Shown: positions 40,240 to 48,032 of the stretch, piece by piece
How positions within the stretch are numbered: the first letter of the stretch is position 1
Layout of the letters: every line of letters starts with the position of its first letter
NCBI RefSeq assembly: GCF_000429025.1
Contig: NZ_KE386835.1
Location: forward strand, 421,624-485,623
DNA from: Actinospineispora spinosispora DSM 44797
Lineage (GTDB): Bacteria > Actinomycetota > Actinomycetes > Mycobacteriales > Pseudonocardiaceae
Direction: 5' to 3'
DNA length: 64,000 nt
Translations under genes and position numbers: made by a program
The notes under the pieces: generated by a model
What the model was told of the DNA's origin: nothing
Seen by the model: only the letters and a program-made list of their open reading frames with translations
The model's database searches: none

Positions 40240-42039
40240 CTACTGCGTCTTCGTCCAGGCGAACGCGTTCCACATGACCCCGCCGGTCGCGCCCACGTAG
40301 CTCACCGGCGAGTACGCCCGGTCGGATGCGGAGAAGTCGGTGAGCTGGAACAGCGGCAGGCTGAACATGTCCTTGGCCATGATGTCGTCGATCTGGTTGA
40401 GCGTTGCCATCCGCTGGGCGAAGTCCAGCTGCGAGTTCGCCTTGTTGAACAGCTCGTCGACCTGGGGGTTGCTGTAGCTCGCGTAGTTGGCGACCCCGCC
40501 GACGGCCTTGCTCTGGTAGTTCGGCGTGACGGTGAACTTCGTGGACGAGCCGACCCAGGCGAACAGCGCGGCGTCCCAGTCACCGGCGGGAAGCTGCTGG
40601 TCGTTGAACGCCTGGCCGCCACCGTCGGTCATCTCGATACCGGCCGGCTTGCAGCTGCCCGCCATCAGCTGCACCGTCTGGTTGCGCCGGTCGACAAGCT
40701 TGTGCCCGACCTTGAAGCTGGCCCGCTGGCCGTCCTTCGCGTAGACGCCGTCCGGGCCGAGCTTCCAGCCCGCGTCCTCCATGAGCTTCTTGGCCGCGTT
40801 CACGTCACCGGTGCCGACGCCGGCGTAGTGGTCCTGGTAGCCGGCCTCGTTGGGGTTGATCAGGAAGTTGCCCAGCGGCTTCGCCTTGGGGTCGACACTC
40901 TTGATCAGCTTGTCGACGATGTCCTGCCGGTTCACGCACGCGGCGACCGCGTGCCGTAGCTCGGGATGGTCGCGGAACAACGGGCGGGCCATGTTGAAAT
41001 CGACGTGCTCGTAGGTCTGGCCACCCCGGGCGAACACGGTGAAGTCACCGCCCGCACGGACCTGCTCGGCGACCGTCGAGTCGGCCTGCGGCGCGATGAC
41101 CTGCACCTCCTTGTTCAGCAGCTGCTGAACCATGGCCTGGGAGTCGGTCACCGCCCTGACCGTGAGCTTGGCCGGGCCGGCGGGGTTTCCCCACCACTTG
41201 GGATTGCGCACCAGCACGACCTGCTGGTTGCGCACCGAGCTCTGCAGGATGAACGGACCGGCGGACAGGTCCACCGCCGGGTTGAAGTCGTTCCACCCCT
41301 TGGTGAAGAACTCCGCGGCCTTACGTACTTCCGGGGTGTCGGAGTCGACCGGCACCTTCGTGATGTCCGGGATGCCGGTGCGCTGTTCCAGGATGTGCGC
41401 CGGCAGCAGCTGGCCACCCGCCTGGGACGCGACCGACCACAGGCCCCGGTAGTCGGCGAACGGCGTCTTGAAGGTCACGGTGACGGTCTTGCCGTCCGGT
41501 GTGCAGTCGAACTTGGAGATCTGGTCGTAGCCGGCCGGACCCGAGTCGAACGCGGGCGAACCGTTGATCTTCACCGGGGTCGCGGCCGCGAGGTACAGCA
41601 GGTACATGTCCTTGCAGCCGACCGGTGCACCGTCGGACCAGACCGCATCCGGGCGCCACTTGTACTCGATGACCTGCGGATCGGTCGACTTGACGGTCAC
41701 CGACTCCATGTAGTCCTTGTCGATCTTCAGGCTGAAGTCGCTGTCCACGTAGTACGGCGAGGGCGTCCACAGTGGGATGAAGTACTGGTTGGCGATGCTG
41801 TTCGCGGAGCCGATGTTGTTGTTGTAGTCCTGGAAGGTCTCCTCGATCGACACCGAGATGTCGCCGATGTCAGGGACCTTCGGTCGGGAGAACGGCTGGT
41901 CCGTCGCGCCGATCGCGGCCGGGGTCAGGTCCTGCTCACGGCTGACGTCGTCGCCCCCGGAGCCTCCGCTGCCGCCACCACAGCCCGCCAGTACCAGTGC
42001 AACCGCCGCCAGAACGGCGACACTCCTGAGTCTCGGCAT
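40240..42039 (-). CDS. Oligopeptide-binding lipoprotein (SBP family 5), system 1
   Basis: A 599-residue lipoprotein. The signal peptide ends in lipobox LAGC (residues 17-20), followed by a Gly/Ser linker. VTVTFKTPFADYRGLWS, FNMARPLFRDHPELRHAVAACVNRQDIVDKL and the C-terminal QIDDIMAKDMFSLPLFQLTD are SBP_bac_5 features. It captures peptides or related ligands outside the cell. The ATG at 42039 opens directly into the signal peptide. It is first in the minus-strand operon and diverges from system 2. Confidence 0.92.
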   Translation of the reverse strand: MPRLRSVAVLAAVALVLAGCGGGSGGSGGDDVSREQDLTPAAIGATDQPFSRPKVPDIGDISVSIEETFQDYNNNIGSANSIANQYFIPLWTPSPYYVDSDFSLKIDKDYMESVTVKSTDPQVIEYKWRPDAVWSDGAPVGCKDMYLLYLAAATPVKINGSPAFDSGPAGYDQISKFDCTPDGKTVTVTFKTPFADYRGLWSVASQAGGQLLPAHILEQRTGIPDITKVPVDSDTPEVRKAAEFFTKGWNDFNPAVDLSAGPFILQSSVRNQQVVLVRNPKWWGNPAGPAKLTVRAVTDSQAMVQQLLNKEVQVIAPQADSTVAEQVRAGGDFTVFARGGQTYEHVDFNMARPLFRDHPELRHAVAACVNRQDIVDKLIKSVDPKAKPLGNFLINPNEAGYQDHYAGVGTGDVNAAKKLMEDAGWKLGPDGVYAKDGQRASFKVGHKLVDRRNQTVQLMAGSCKPAGIEMTDGGGQAFNDQQLPAGDWDAALFAWVGSSTKFTVTPNYQSKAVGGVANYASYSNPQVDELFNKANSQLDFAQRMATLNQIDDIMAKDMFSLPLFQLTDFSASDRAYSPVSYVGATGGVMWNAFAWTKTQ

Positions 42040-42154
42040 AGCAGCGCCCTTCCCCCTGTGTGTGGCGCCCATCATGGCGCGGTTGTTCGCTCAGCGCGTA
42101 TGCGGGGGCAGGTTATGACCTTGACTCACGCTTGTCACCCCATCCACTGACTGA

Positions 42155-42183
42155 TGCGCAAACTGGCAAGCTCAGGTTGCGCA
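42155..42183. promoter_or_regulatory. Inverted repeat between the two opp operons
   Basis: TGCGCAA and TTGCGCA are perfect 7-bp arms 15 bases apart (GCGCAAAC and GGTTGCGC extend them). The site is between the divergent binding-protein genes, so one regulator could act on both. A TTGACT at 42121 could be a -35 for the plus-strand operon. Confidence 0.4.
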
Positions 42184-42242
42184 CCGGCACGACAGCGAGT
42201 CCCATATCCCCTTACTGACGAGTTACCTTGGGGGGTGCCGCG

Positions 42243-44066
42243 GTGCGCATGAGCGCGCGTAGAGCCGCGTTGGTGGTATCAGCGCTGGTCATCGCTCTGC
42301 TGGCGGGCTGCGCGGGTCAGTCGACCCCGTCGACCGGCCAGCCGGTGCGCGGTGGAACCGCGACGTTCGCGCTGCCCGCGAACACGACGCCGAACTACAT
42401 CTTCCCGTTCATGGGCACCGAGTACTTCAGCGTCGTCAACGTGTCGAACCTGCAGTACCACCTGTACCGCCCGATGTACTGGTTCGGCGACAACGGCCAG
42501 CCCGTGCTCAATGACCGGCTGAGCCTTGCCGACCAGCCGACGTTCGCCGACGACAACCGGACGGTGACGGTCCGGCTGCGTGACTACGCCTGGTCGGACG
42601 GCACGAAGGTCAGCGCGGACAACGTCGTGTTCTGGATGAACATGATGAAGGCGCAGAAGGTGAACTGGGGCGCCTACGTGCCCGGCGGCATCCCGGACGA
42701 CATCGTCTCGGTCACCGCGGACTCGCCGACCCAGGTGACGTTCCGGCTGAACCAGTCCTACAGCGCGAAATGGTTCACCTACAACGAGCTGTCCCAGATC
42801 ACCCCGATGCCGAAGGCCTGGGACCGCACCGCGACCGGTCCCGCCGACTGCTCGCACCGCATCAGCGACTGCGCTGCCGTGTACGAGTACCTCACCGAGC
42901 AGGCCAAGAGCCTCAACGACTACGCGACGAACCCGCTGTGGCAGGTCGTCGACGGTCCGTGGAAGCTCAAGTACTTCAACGCCGACGGCAACATCAGCTT
43001 CGTGCCCAACCCCTCCTACTCGGGTCCGAACAAACCGAAGCTGGACCAGTTCGACGAGGCACCGTTCTCCGACAACGCGGCCGAGTACAACGTGCTGCGC
43101 TCGGGCGACAACTCCATCCAGGTCGGCTACCTGCCGCTGGAGAACGCGCCGGTCATCCCGGACGGCCAGGTGGTCGGGCACAACCCGCTGTCCAGCAACT
43201 ACACGCTCGACCGCTGGTACAGCCTCTCGGTCAACTACTTCGTGCTGAACAGCAACAACGCCACGGCGGGGCCGATCTTCCGGCAGCAGTACTTCCGGCA
43301 GGCGCTCGAATCGCTCGTCGACCAGCGCTCGATCATCAAGGCGGCGGTGCACGGGTACGGCACCCCGACGACCGGACCGGTGCCGATCTCACCGCCGAAC
43401 CCGTACGCGAACGCGCAGACCGAGCCGAACCCGTTCGCCTACAACCCGGACCGGGCGCGCACGCTGCTGGCCGACCACGGCTGGAGCACCCCGTTCGACG
43501 GCGTCGGCGTCTGTCAGCGCCCCGGCACCGGACCCGACCAATGCGGCCCCGGCATCGACGCGGGCGCGCGGCTGCAGTTCCGCATGATGTACGCGACCGG
43601 CAAACCGCAGGTCTCCCTCGCCATGCAGCAGGTGCAGTCCTCCTCGGCCAAGATCGGCCTCAAGATCGACCTGCAGGGCGCGCCGTTCAACACGGTCATC
43701 GGCACGTCGATCCCGTGCGAGACCGGCAAGCCGGACTGCGAGTGGCAGATGAACAACTGGGGCGCCGGCTGGGTGTTCAACCCCGGCTTCTACCCCACCG
43801 GTGAACAGATCTTCGGCACCGGCGCGGGCTCCAACCAGGGCAGCTTCTCCGACCCGAAGCTCGACGAGCTGCTCGCGGCGGCCCAGCGCAGCGACTCACC
43901 GGACGCGATGACCGCCTACGCCCGGTACGGCTCGATCACCCTGCCCGCCATCTGGCAGCCCAACTACGACTACCAGGCCACCGAGATCGCCAACAACCTC
44001 AAGGGAGTCACCCCGCAGAACCCGTACCTGAGCATCACCCCCGAGGATTGGTACTACATCAGATGA
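42243..44066 (+). CDS. Oligopeptide-binding lipoprotein (SBP family 5), system 2
   Basis: A 607-residue lipoprotein with signal peptide and lipobox LAGC. RGGTATFALPANTTPNYIFPF is the family opening, and FRQQYFRQALESLVDQRSIIKAA a conserved SBP_bac_5 stretch. It has four cysteines in two pairs (CSHRISDC, CQRPGTGPDQC) and CETGKPDC, probably disulfides outside the cell. The GTG at 42243 follows a G-run at a seven-base gap; ATG 42249 is the alternative. Its sequence differs strongly from the system 1 protein, suggesting another ligand. Confidence 0.92.
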   Translation: MRMSARRAALVVSALVIALLAGCAGQSTPSTGQPVRGGTATFALPANTTPNYIFPFMGTEYFSVVNVSNLQYHLYRPMYWFGDNGQPVLNDRLSLADQPTFADDNRTVTVRLRDYAWSDGTKVSADNVVFWMNMMKAQKVNWGAYVPGGIPDDIVSVTADSPTQVTFRLNQSYSAKWFTYNELSQITPMPKAWDRTATGPADCSHRISDCAAVYEYLTEQAKSLNDYATNPLWQVVDGPWKLKYFNADGNISFVPNPSYSGPNKPKLDQFDEAPFSDNAAEYNVLRSGDNSIQVGYLPLENAPVIPDGQVVGHNPLSSNYTLDRWYSLSVNYFVLNSNNATAGPIFRQQYFRQALESLVDQRSIIKAAVHGYGTPTTGPVPISPPNPYANAQTEPNPFAYNPDRARTLLADHGWSTPFDGVGVCQRPGTGPDQCGPGIDAGARLQFRMMYATGKPQVSLAMQQVQSSSAKIGLKIDLQGAPFNTVIGTSIPCETGKPDCEWQMNNWGAGWVFNPGFYPTGEQIFGTGAGSNQGSFSDPKLDELLAAAQRSDSPDAMTAYARYGSITLPAIWQPNYDYQATEIANNLKGVTPQNPYLSITPEDWYYIR

Positions 44067-45010
44067 CCGGATTCCTCTCTCGGCGGCTGTTGCAGTCCCT
44101 TGTCGTCGTTCTGCTCGTCACCGTGATCGTCTTCATCCTGTTGCACCTGCTGCCCGGCGGTCCGGCTCGCGCGCTGCTCGGGCCAAGGGCCACGGCGGTG
44201 GCGATCGAGAACTTCAACCACCGCATGGGCTACGACCGCCCGCTGCCGGTGCAGTACTGGGACTGGCTGACCCAGCTGGTCACCGGCAACCTGGGCTTCT
44301 CGGTGAAGTTCAACCAGCCGGTCGTCTCGCTCATCGGCGAGCGGCTGCCGAAGACGCTGATCCTGACCGTGCTGTCGACCGTGCTGGCGCTGATCGTGGC
44401 GATCCCGCTGGGCATGGCTCAGGCGGTCCGGCGCAACGAGCCGACCGACTACGCGATCACCTTCTGGGCGTTCGTCTTCTACGCCACCCCGCCGTTCTTC
44501 CTCGGTGTGGTGCTGATCGTGGTGTTCTCGGTGTATCTGCCGATCCTTCCGGCGGAGGCACCGCAGAGCTCGTCGATCCTGGTGATCCTCTCGCAGCCGG
44601 CCGGGCTGATACTGCCGGTACTGACCCTGTCGCTGCTGACGATCGCGCAGTTCTCCCGGTACATGCGGTCCTCGGTGATCGAGAGCCTCGCCGAGGACTA
44701 CGTGCGCACCGCACGGGCCAAGGGCGCCGACGAGCGGACCGTGCTGGTGCGCCACGTCCTGCCGAACTCGCTGATCCCGATCGCCACGCTGCTCGGGCTG
44801 TCCCTGCCGACGATCTTCTCCGGCGCGCTGATCACCGAGGCGGTGTTCAACTTCCCCGGCATGGGTCAGCTGTTCTGGACCGCCGCGCAGACCCAGGACT
44901 ACCCGATCATGCTCGGCATCACCGTGCTCGTCGGTGTCGTCACCGTGCTCGGGTCGCTGCTCGCCGACCTGGCCTATGCCGTTCTCGACCCCCGGGTGAG
45001 GTATGCATGA
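44063..45010 (+). CDS. Oligopeptide ABC transporter permease (OppB-type), system 2
   Basis: A 315-residue permease. RRLLQSLVVVLLVTVIVFILLHLLPG is the OppB start, DRPLPVQYWDWLTQLVTGNLGFSV the periplasmic family motif, and DYVRTARAKGADERTVLVRHVLPNSLIPIATLLG the EAA loop. Its ATG overlaps the binding-protein stop (ATGA). Confidence 0.93.
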   Translation: MTGFLSRRLLQSLVVVLLVTVIVFILLHLLPGGPARALLGPRATAVAIENFNHRMGYDRPLPVQYWDWLTQLVTGNLGFSVKFNQPVVSLIGERLPKTLILTVLSTVLALIVAIPLGMAQAVRRNEPTDYAITFWAFVFYATPPFFLGVVLIVVFSVYLPILPAEAPQSSSILVILSQPAGLILPVLTLSLLTIAQFSRYMRSSVIESLAEDYVRTARAKGADERTVLVRHVLPNSLIPIATLLGLSLPTIFSGALITEAVFNFPGMGQLFWTAAQTQDYPIMLGITVLVGVVTVLGSLLADLAYAVLDPRVRYA

Positions 45011-45891
45011 CCGCTGTTCCCGCTGACTCGACGCCCGCGCAGGAACCCACCACACGTTCTCGCTTCCTCGCCTCGTTCCTGGAGAACCCCCTCGCCGTCG
45101 TGGGTGTGGGGATCGTCGTACTGTTCGTCGCGTTCTGCTACCTGGGCCCGCTCGTCTACCACACCGACCAGACACACATCGAGCTGTCCGAGTCGACCCT
45201 GGCGCCGTCCGCCGCGCACCTGCTCGGCACCAACGAGGTCGGCTACGACCAGCTCGGACGGCTCATGCTCGGCGGCCAGTCGTCCCTGGAGGTCGGCATC
45301 GCCGCGGCGGCGCTGGGCACCGCGTTCGGCACGCTGTGGGGCGCGATCGCCGGGTACGCGGGCGGGTTCGTCGACGCGATCATGATGCGGGTCGTCGACG
45401 CGCTGCTCGCGGTCCCTTCGCTGTTCCTGCTGCTGTTCCTCGCCTCGATCGCCCGCCCGACCGTCGGGTTGCTGGTGCTGGTCATCGCCTTGATCTCGTG
45501 GCTGGGACCGGCCCGGCTGGTCCGAGGTCAGGCGTTGACGCTGCGCACCCGCGACTACGTGGCGGCCGTGCGGCTGATGGGCGGTGGACCGTGGCGGGCG
45601 GTGCTGCGGCACATCACGCCGAACGCGATCGGCACCGTCGTGGTGAACGCGACGTTCCAGGTAGCCGACGCGATTCTGATCGTCGCCGCGCTGAGCTTCC
45701 TCGGTCTCGGCATCCCGCCGCCCGCCGCGAACTGGGGCGACATGCTGTCCAACGGCATCAACTACACCTACGACGGCTACTGGTGGCTCATCTATCCGCC
45801 GGGCCTGGCGATCGTGTTGGTGGTGGTCGCGTTCAACCTCATCGGCGACGCGCTGCGCGACTCGTTCGAAGTCCGCCTGAGGAAGAGGTGA
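45007..45891 (+). CDS. Oligopeptide ABC transporter permease (OppC-type), system 2
   Basis: A 294-residue permease. FLENPLAVVGVGIVVLFVAFCYLGPL is TM1, HLLGTNEVGYDQLGRLMLGGQSSLEVGI the family motif, and DYVAAVRLMGGGPWRAVLRHITPN the EAA loop. The ATG overlaps the OppB stop (ATGA). The fused ATPase gene follows after five bases. Confidence 0.93.
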   Translation: MTAVPADSTPAQEPTTRSRFLASFLENPLAVVGVGIVVLFVAFCYLGPLVYHTDQTHIELSESTLAPSAAHLLGTNEVGYDQLGRLMLGGQSSLEVGIAAAALGTAFGTLWGAIAGYAGGFVDAIMMRVVDALLAVPSLFLLLFLASIARPTVGLLVLVIALISWLGPARLVRGQALTLRTRDYVAAVRLMGGGPWRAVLRHITPNAIGTVVVNATFQVADAILIVAALSFLGLGIPPPAANWGDMLSNGINYTYDGYWWLIYPPGLAIVLVVVAFNLIGDALRDSFEVRLRKR

Positions 45892-45895
45892 CCCG

Positions 45896-47875
45896 ATGAC
45901 TCCCATGGTGACCCTCACCGATCTGCGGACCGACATCGCGCTGCGCCACTCGACCGCGCACCCGGTCGGCGGCGTCTCGCTGACCGTCGGCGCCGGCGAG
46001 AGCCTCGGCATCGTCGGCGAGTCCGGCTGCGGCAAGACCATGACCGCGCTGTCCATCATGCGATTACTGCCCAAGGGCGGCCGGATCGCGGGCGGGTCCA
46101 TCACGTTCGGCTCGCAGGACCTCGCGGGCCTGGACGAGGCGGGCATGCGGTCGATCCGGGGCAACCGCATCGGGATGATCTTCCAGGACCCGATGACCTC
46201 GCTGAACCCGTGCCTTACCATCGGCGACCAGATCGCCGAGACCGTGCTGCTGCACCGGGACGTCACCAAGGCGCAGGCCAGGGCACGCGCCGAGGAGGTA
46301 CTCGAGCTCGTCGGGCTGCCGCGAGCCAAGGAACGCCTCGACTCCTACCCGCACCTGCTGTCCGGCGGAATGCGTCAGCGCGTCGTCATCGCCATGGCGT
46401 TGGCCTGCGAACCGGAGCTGCTGATCGCCGACGAGCCGACGACCGCGCTGGACGCCACGATCCAGCGCCAGATCCTGGATCTGATCGACGATCTGCGCGC
46501 CCGGCTCGGGATGGCGCTGATCCTGGTCACCCACGATCTCGGGGTCATCGCCGGGCACACCGACCGGGTCGCGGTCATGTACGCGGGCAAGGTCGTGGAG
46601 ACCTCCAGCACCCGTGAGCTGTTCGACGACCCGAAGCACCCGTACACGGAGGCGCTGTTCCGCGCGCTCCCGGACAACGTGGAGCCCGACCGTTCGCTCT
46701 ACGCGATCCCCGGGCTGCCGCCGGACCTCACCGATCCGCCGCCGGGCTGCCGGTTCGCGCCGCGCTGCGGCTACGCGACCGACGAGTGCCTGCTCTCCGA
46801 ACCCCCGCTGACCGGCGAGGACCATTCGTTCGCCTGCTTCCACCCGTTGGACGAGACTCGTCAGTCCAGTCCGAACCCGACGCTGCGGCGGGCCCAGCCG
46901 GTGGCCGCGCACGCCGAGCCGCTGCTGAAGGTCGAACACCTCGTCCGCGACTTCCCGGTCACCTCGAACGGTGTGCTGCACCGCAGGATCGGCGCGGTCA
47001 GCGCGGTCGCCGACGTGTCCTTCGACGTGCGTCACGGTGAGACGTTCGGGCTGGTCGGCGAGTCGGGCTGCGGGAAGAGCACGATCGCGCGGCTGCTCGT
47101 CGCCGCCGACACCCCGACGTCCGGTTCGATCACCTTCGACGGCGCCGAGATCACCGGGCAGTCCGCGCGTCAGCTGCGCGGCCGTCGCCAGGACTTCCAG
47201 CTGATGTTCCAGGACCCGTACGCCTCGCTCGACCCGCGCATGCGGGTGCGGTCGATCATCGGTGAGCCGCTGGCCATCCAGCATCGCGGCACCCGAGCCG
47301 AACAGGAGAAGCAGGTCGCGGAGCTGCTGGACGAGGTCGGTCTGCCGACCAGCGCGGCGAACCGCTACCCGCACGAGTTCTCCGGCGGTCAGCGTCAGCG
47401 CATCGGCCTGGCCAGGGCGCTCGCGCTACGACCAAAGCTGATCGTGGCGGACGAACCGGTGTCCGCGCTGGACGTGTCGGTGCAGGCGCAGATCCTCAAC
47501 CTGATGCGCCGGCTGCAGGCCGACCACCAGCTCACCTACGTGTTCATCTCGCACGACCTGTCCGTGGTGCGCTACCTGTCCACCCGCATCGGCGTCATGT
47601 ACCTGGGCAAACTCGTCGAGATCGGCCCCACCGAGCAGGTCTACACAACACCCGCGCACCCCTACACGCGCGGCTTGATCGACACGATCCCCGGTGCACA
47701 GGACCGAACGGTCTCGGTTCGAGGAGAACTCCCCTCTGCCCTGCACCCACCGTCAGGCTGCCGCTTCAGAACCCGCTGCCCCCTGGCAACAGACCTCTGC
47801 GCCACCGAGGAACCCACCATGCGCGAGTTCTCCCCCGAAGGCCACAGGGCGGCCTGCCACCACCCCCTCACGTGA
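45896..47875 (+). CDS. Fused OppD-OppF ABC ATPase, system 2
   Basis: A 659-residue protein with two complete ABC ATPase units in tandem. Unit 1 (about 1-310): GESGCGKTMTA, LSGGMRQRVVIAMAL, LIADEPTTALDAT, and a Cys cluster (PPGCRFAPRCGYATDEC). Unit 2 (about 340-659): GESGCGKSTIA, FSGGQRQRIGLARAL, IVADEPVSALDVS, and CRFRTRCPLATDLC. It replaces the separate OppD and OppF of system 1 with one chain. The stop codon overlaps the first bases of a large hairpin at 47871. Confidence 0.94.
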   Translation: MTPMVTLTDLRTDIALRHSTAHPVGGVSLTVGAGESLGIVGESGCGKTMTALSIMRLLPKGGRIAGGSITFGSQDLAGLDEAGMRSIRGNRIGMIFQDPMTSLNPCLTIGDQIAETVLLHRDVTKAQARARAEEVLELVGLPRAKERLDSYPHLLSGGMRQRVVIAMALACEPELLIADEPTTALDATIQRQILDLIDDLRARLGMALILVTHDLGVIAGHTDRVAVMYAGKVVETSSTRELFDDPKHPYTEALFRALPDNVEPDRSLYAIPGLPPDLTDPPPGCRFAPRCGYATDECLLSEPPLTGEDHSFACFHPLDETRQSSPNPTLRRAQPVAAHAEPLLKVEHLVRDFPVTSNGVLHRRIGAVSAVADVSFDVRHGETFGLVGESGCGKSTIARLLVAADTPTSGSITFDGAEITGQSARQLRGRRQDFQLMFQDPYASLDPRMRVRSIIGEPLAIQHRGTRAEQEKQVAELLDEVGLPTSAANRYPHEFSGGQRQRIGLARALALRPKLIVADEPVSALDVSVQAQILNLMRRLQADHQLTYVFISHDLSVVRYLSTRIGVMYLGKLVEIGPTEQVYTTPAHPYTRGLIDTIPGAQDRTVSVRGELPSALHPPSGCRFRTRCPLATDLCATEEPTMREFSPEGHRAACHHPLT

Positions 47876-47989
47876 GTGGCAAGGGCGTCTACCCCGGAGG
47901 GGCGCCGAAGGCGTAGGCGCTCGGATCACTCACGACAGCTTTTCCGTCGTGAGTGATCCGGGCGCCTATAGGCGCCCTTGCCACTCACG
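47871..47989. repeat. Family A compound hairpin (two nested inverted repeats), copy 4
   Basis: Outer arms CGTGAGTGGCAAGGGCG/CGCCCTTGCCACTCACG (17 bp) enclose an inner hairpin CGGATCACTCACGAC/GTCGTGAGTGATCCG (15 bp, loop AGCTTTTCC at 47937-47945). Both contain GTGAGTG. It separates the convergent OppDF and lpqW genes and probably terminates both. Confidence 0.85.
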
Positions 47990-48032
47990 AGTCGACGGCG
48001 AAGCCGAGATGCCTTGGACCCAGCCACAACAC

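Noticed and set aside
42040..42242. Riboswitch upstream of the system 2 binding protein
   Set aside because: The spacer has a simple inverted repeat but no multi-stem conserved architecture that I recognise; a protein operator is the simpler reading.
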